Source of the DNA: UBA6912 sp963792895
GTDB lineage: Bacteria; Actinomycetota; Acidimicrobiia; Spongiisociales; UBA5794
DNA length: 64,000 nucleotides
Reading direction: 5' to 3'
Assembly: GCA_963792895.1 (NCBI GenBank)
Contig: CAWBYA010000003.1
Coordinates: forward strand, 434,001-498,000
A program made the translations under genes and the position numbers. This document shows, in pieces, positions 63,838-64,000 of the stretch; the stretch's first letter is position 1, and each line of letters opens with the position of its first letter. The notes below the pieces were generated by a model, which saw only the letters and a list, made by a program, of their open reading frames with translations, did no database searches and was not told where the DNA came from.

Positions 63838-64000
63838 ATGAAGCCAACGTACGAGCCGAAAGACATCGAGGCGCGTTGGTACGACGTCTGGGAAGCGGCG
63901 GGCGCATTCCGGCCTGAGATCAATCCGGACGGCGAGCCCTTCTGCATCGTCATTCCGCCACCCAACGTCACGGGCGTCCTGCACATGGGTCATGCGCTCA
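63838..64000 (+). CDS. valS: valyl-tRNA synthetase, N-terminal part (runs off the right edge)
   Basis: The first 54 codons: KPTYEPKDIEARWYDVWEAA and CIVIPPPNVTGVLHMGHAL, which contains the class I HIGH motif as HMGH in the ValS context PPPNVTG-x-LHMGHAL. GAGGGAAACG precedes ATG 63838. The rest lies outside the window. Confidence 0.93.
   Translation, partial: MKPTYEPKDIEARWYDVWEAAGAFRPEINPDGEPFCIVIPPPNVTGVLHMGHAL

Overview
The window is high-GC bacterial chromosome and most likely comes from an uncultured actinobacterium of the Acidimicrobiia. The evidence is the Asp-rich SLH-like repeats with the GITKGCNPP signature, a Tad pilus without an outer-membrane secretin, lipoproteins with Thr-rich linkers, many GTG/TTG starts and the general protein style. 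No rRNA gene or species marker is present, so this assignment is inferred.

Region 1 (1-13.3 kb) is a Tad/Flp pilus locus. A LuxR-type response regulator and a divergent receiver-like protein come first. Five short Flp pilin genes follow, each with its own upstream inverted repeat (TCATCA..TTGGyGATGA); four have a strong downstream hairpin. A sixth copy of the inverted repeat lies between the two regulators, which suggests one regulon. Two pilin units are a perfect 553-bp duplication. Then come tadE, tadG, cpaB, cpaE, cpaF, a VWA-tadB fusion, tadC, a DnaB/RecA-like ATPase and a sixth pilin. From tadG to tadC the reading frames are broken about 18 times, and every break reads as one or two extra bases. 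Residual long-read insertion error is the likeliest cause.

Region 2 (13.3-19.3 kb, minus strand) has two secreted SLH-type proteins (one a metzincin-like protease), a YbaK-type deacylase and a phosphofructokinase. Region 3 (19.3-25.5 kb) has a possible AUC-started mini-ORF and a complete branched-chain amino-acid-type ABC transporter. Region 4 (25.6-32.4 kb, plus strand) runs from arginine deiminase through a DUF2007-JAMM protein, a metallo-beta-lactamase-fold protein, rph, rdgB, an orphan ABC ATPase and an acyltransferase. Six tRNA genes lie in two groups at 32.4-32.8 and 41.8-42.0 kb.

Region 5 (33.0-40.4 kb, minus strand) is a tight signalling operon: hybrid histidine kinase, CheY-like receiver, HPt-REC-REC-degenerate GGDEF-REC protein, HEAT-repeat membrane protein and membrane glycosyltransferase. 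Region 6 (42.1-45.5 kb) is tig-clpP-clpX. Region 7 (45.7-49.4 kb, minus strand) has a halogenase-like flavoprotein, a P450 and a ROK kinase.

Region 8 (49.5-59.4 kb) is the most striking. It encodes an NAD-linked formate dehydrogenase whose catalytic subunit reads through an in-frame UGA, followed at the expected distance by a SECIS hairpin with the GGUCU loop, so it is a predicted selenoprotein. The Fe-S N-terminal half of that subunit is a separate gene about 4 kb downstream of the catalytic half, directly after the NuoE-NuoF-type subunit. A 2-oxoacid:ferredoxin oxidoreductase with an unusual beta-gamma fusion follows. Region 9 (59.6-64.0 kb) has an AAA ATPase, a small methyltransferase/winged-helix/amidohydrolase operon, a collagen-like lipoprotein and the start of valS.
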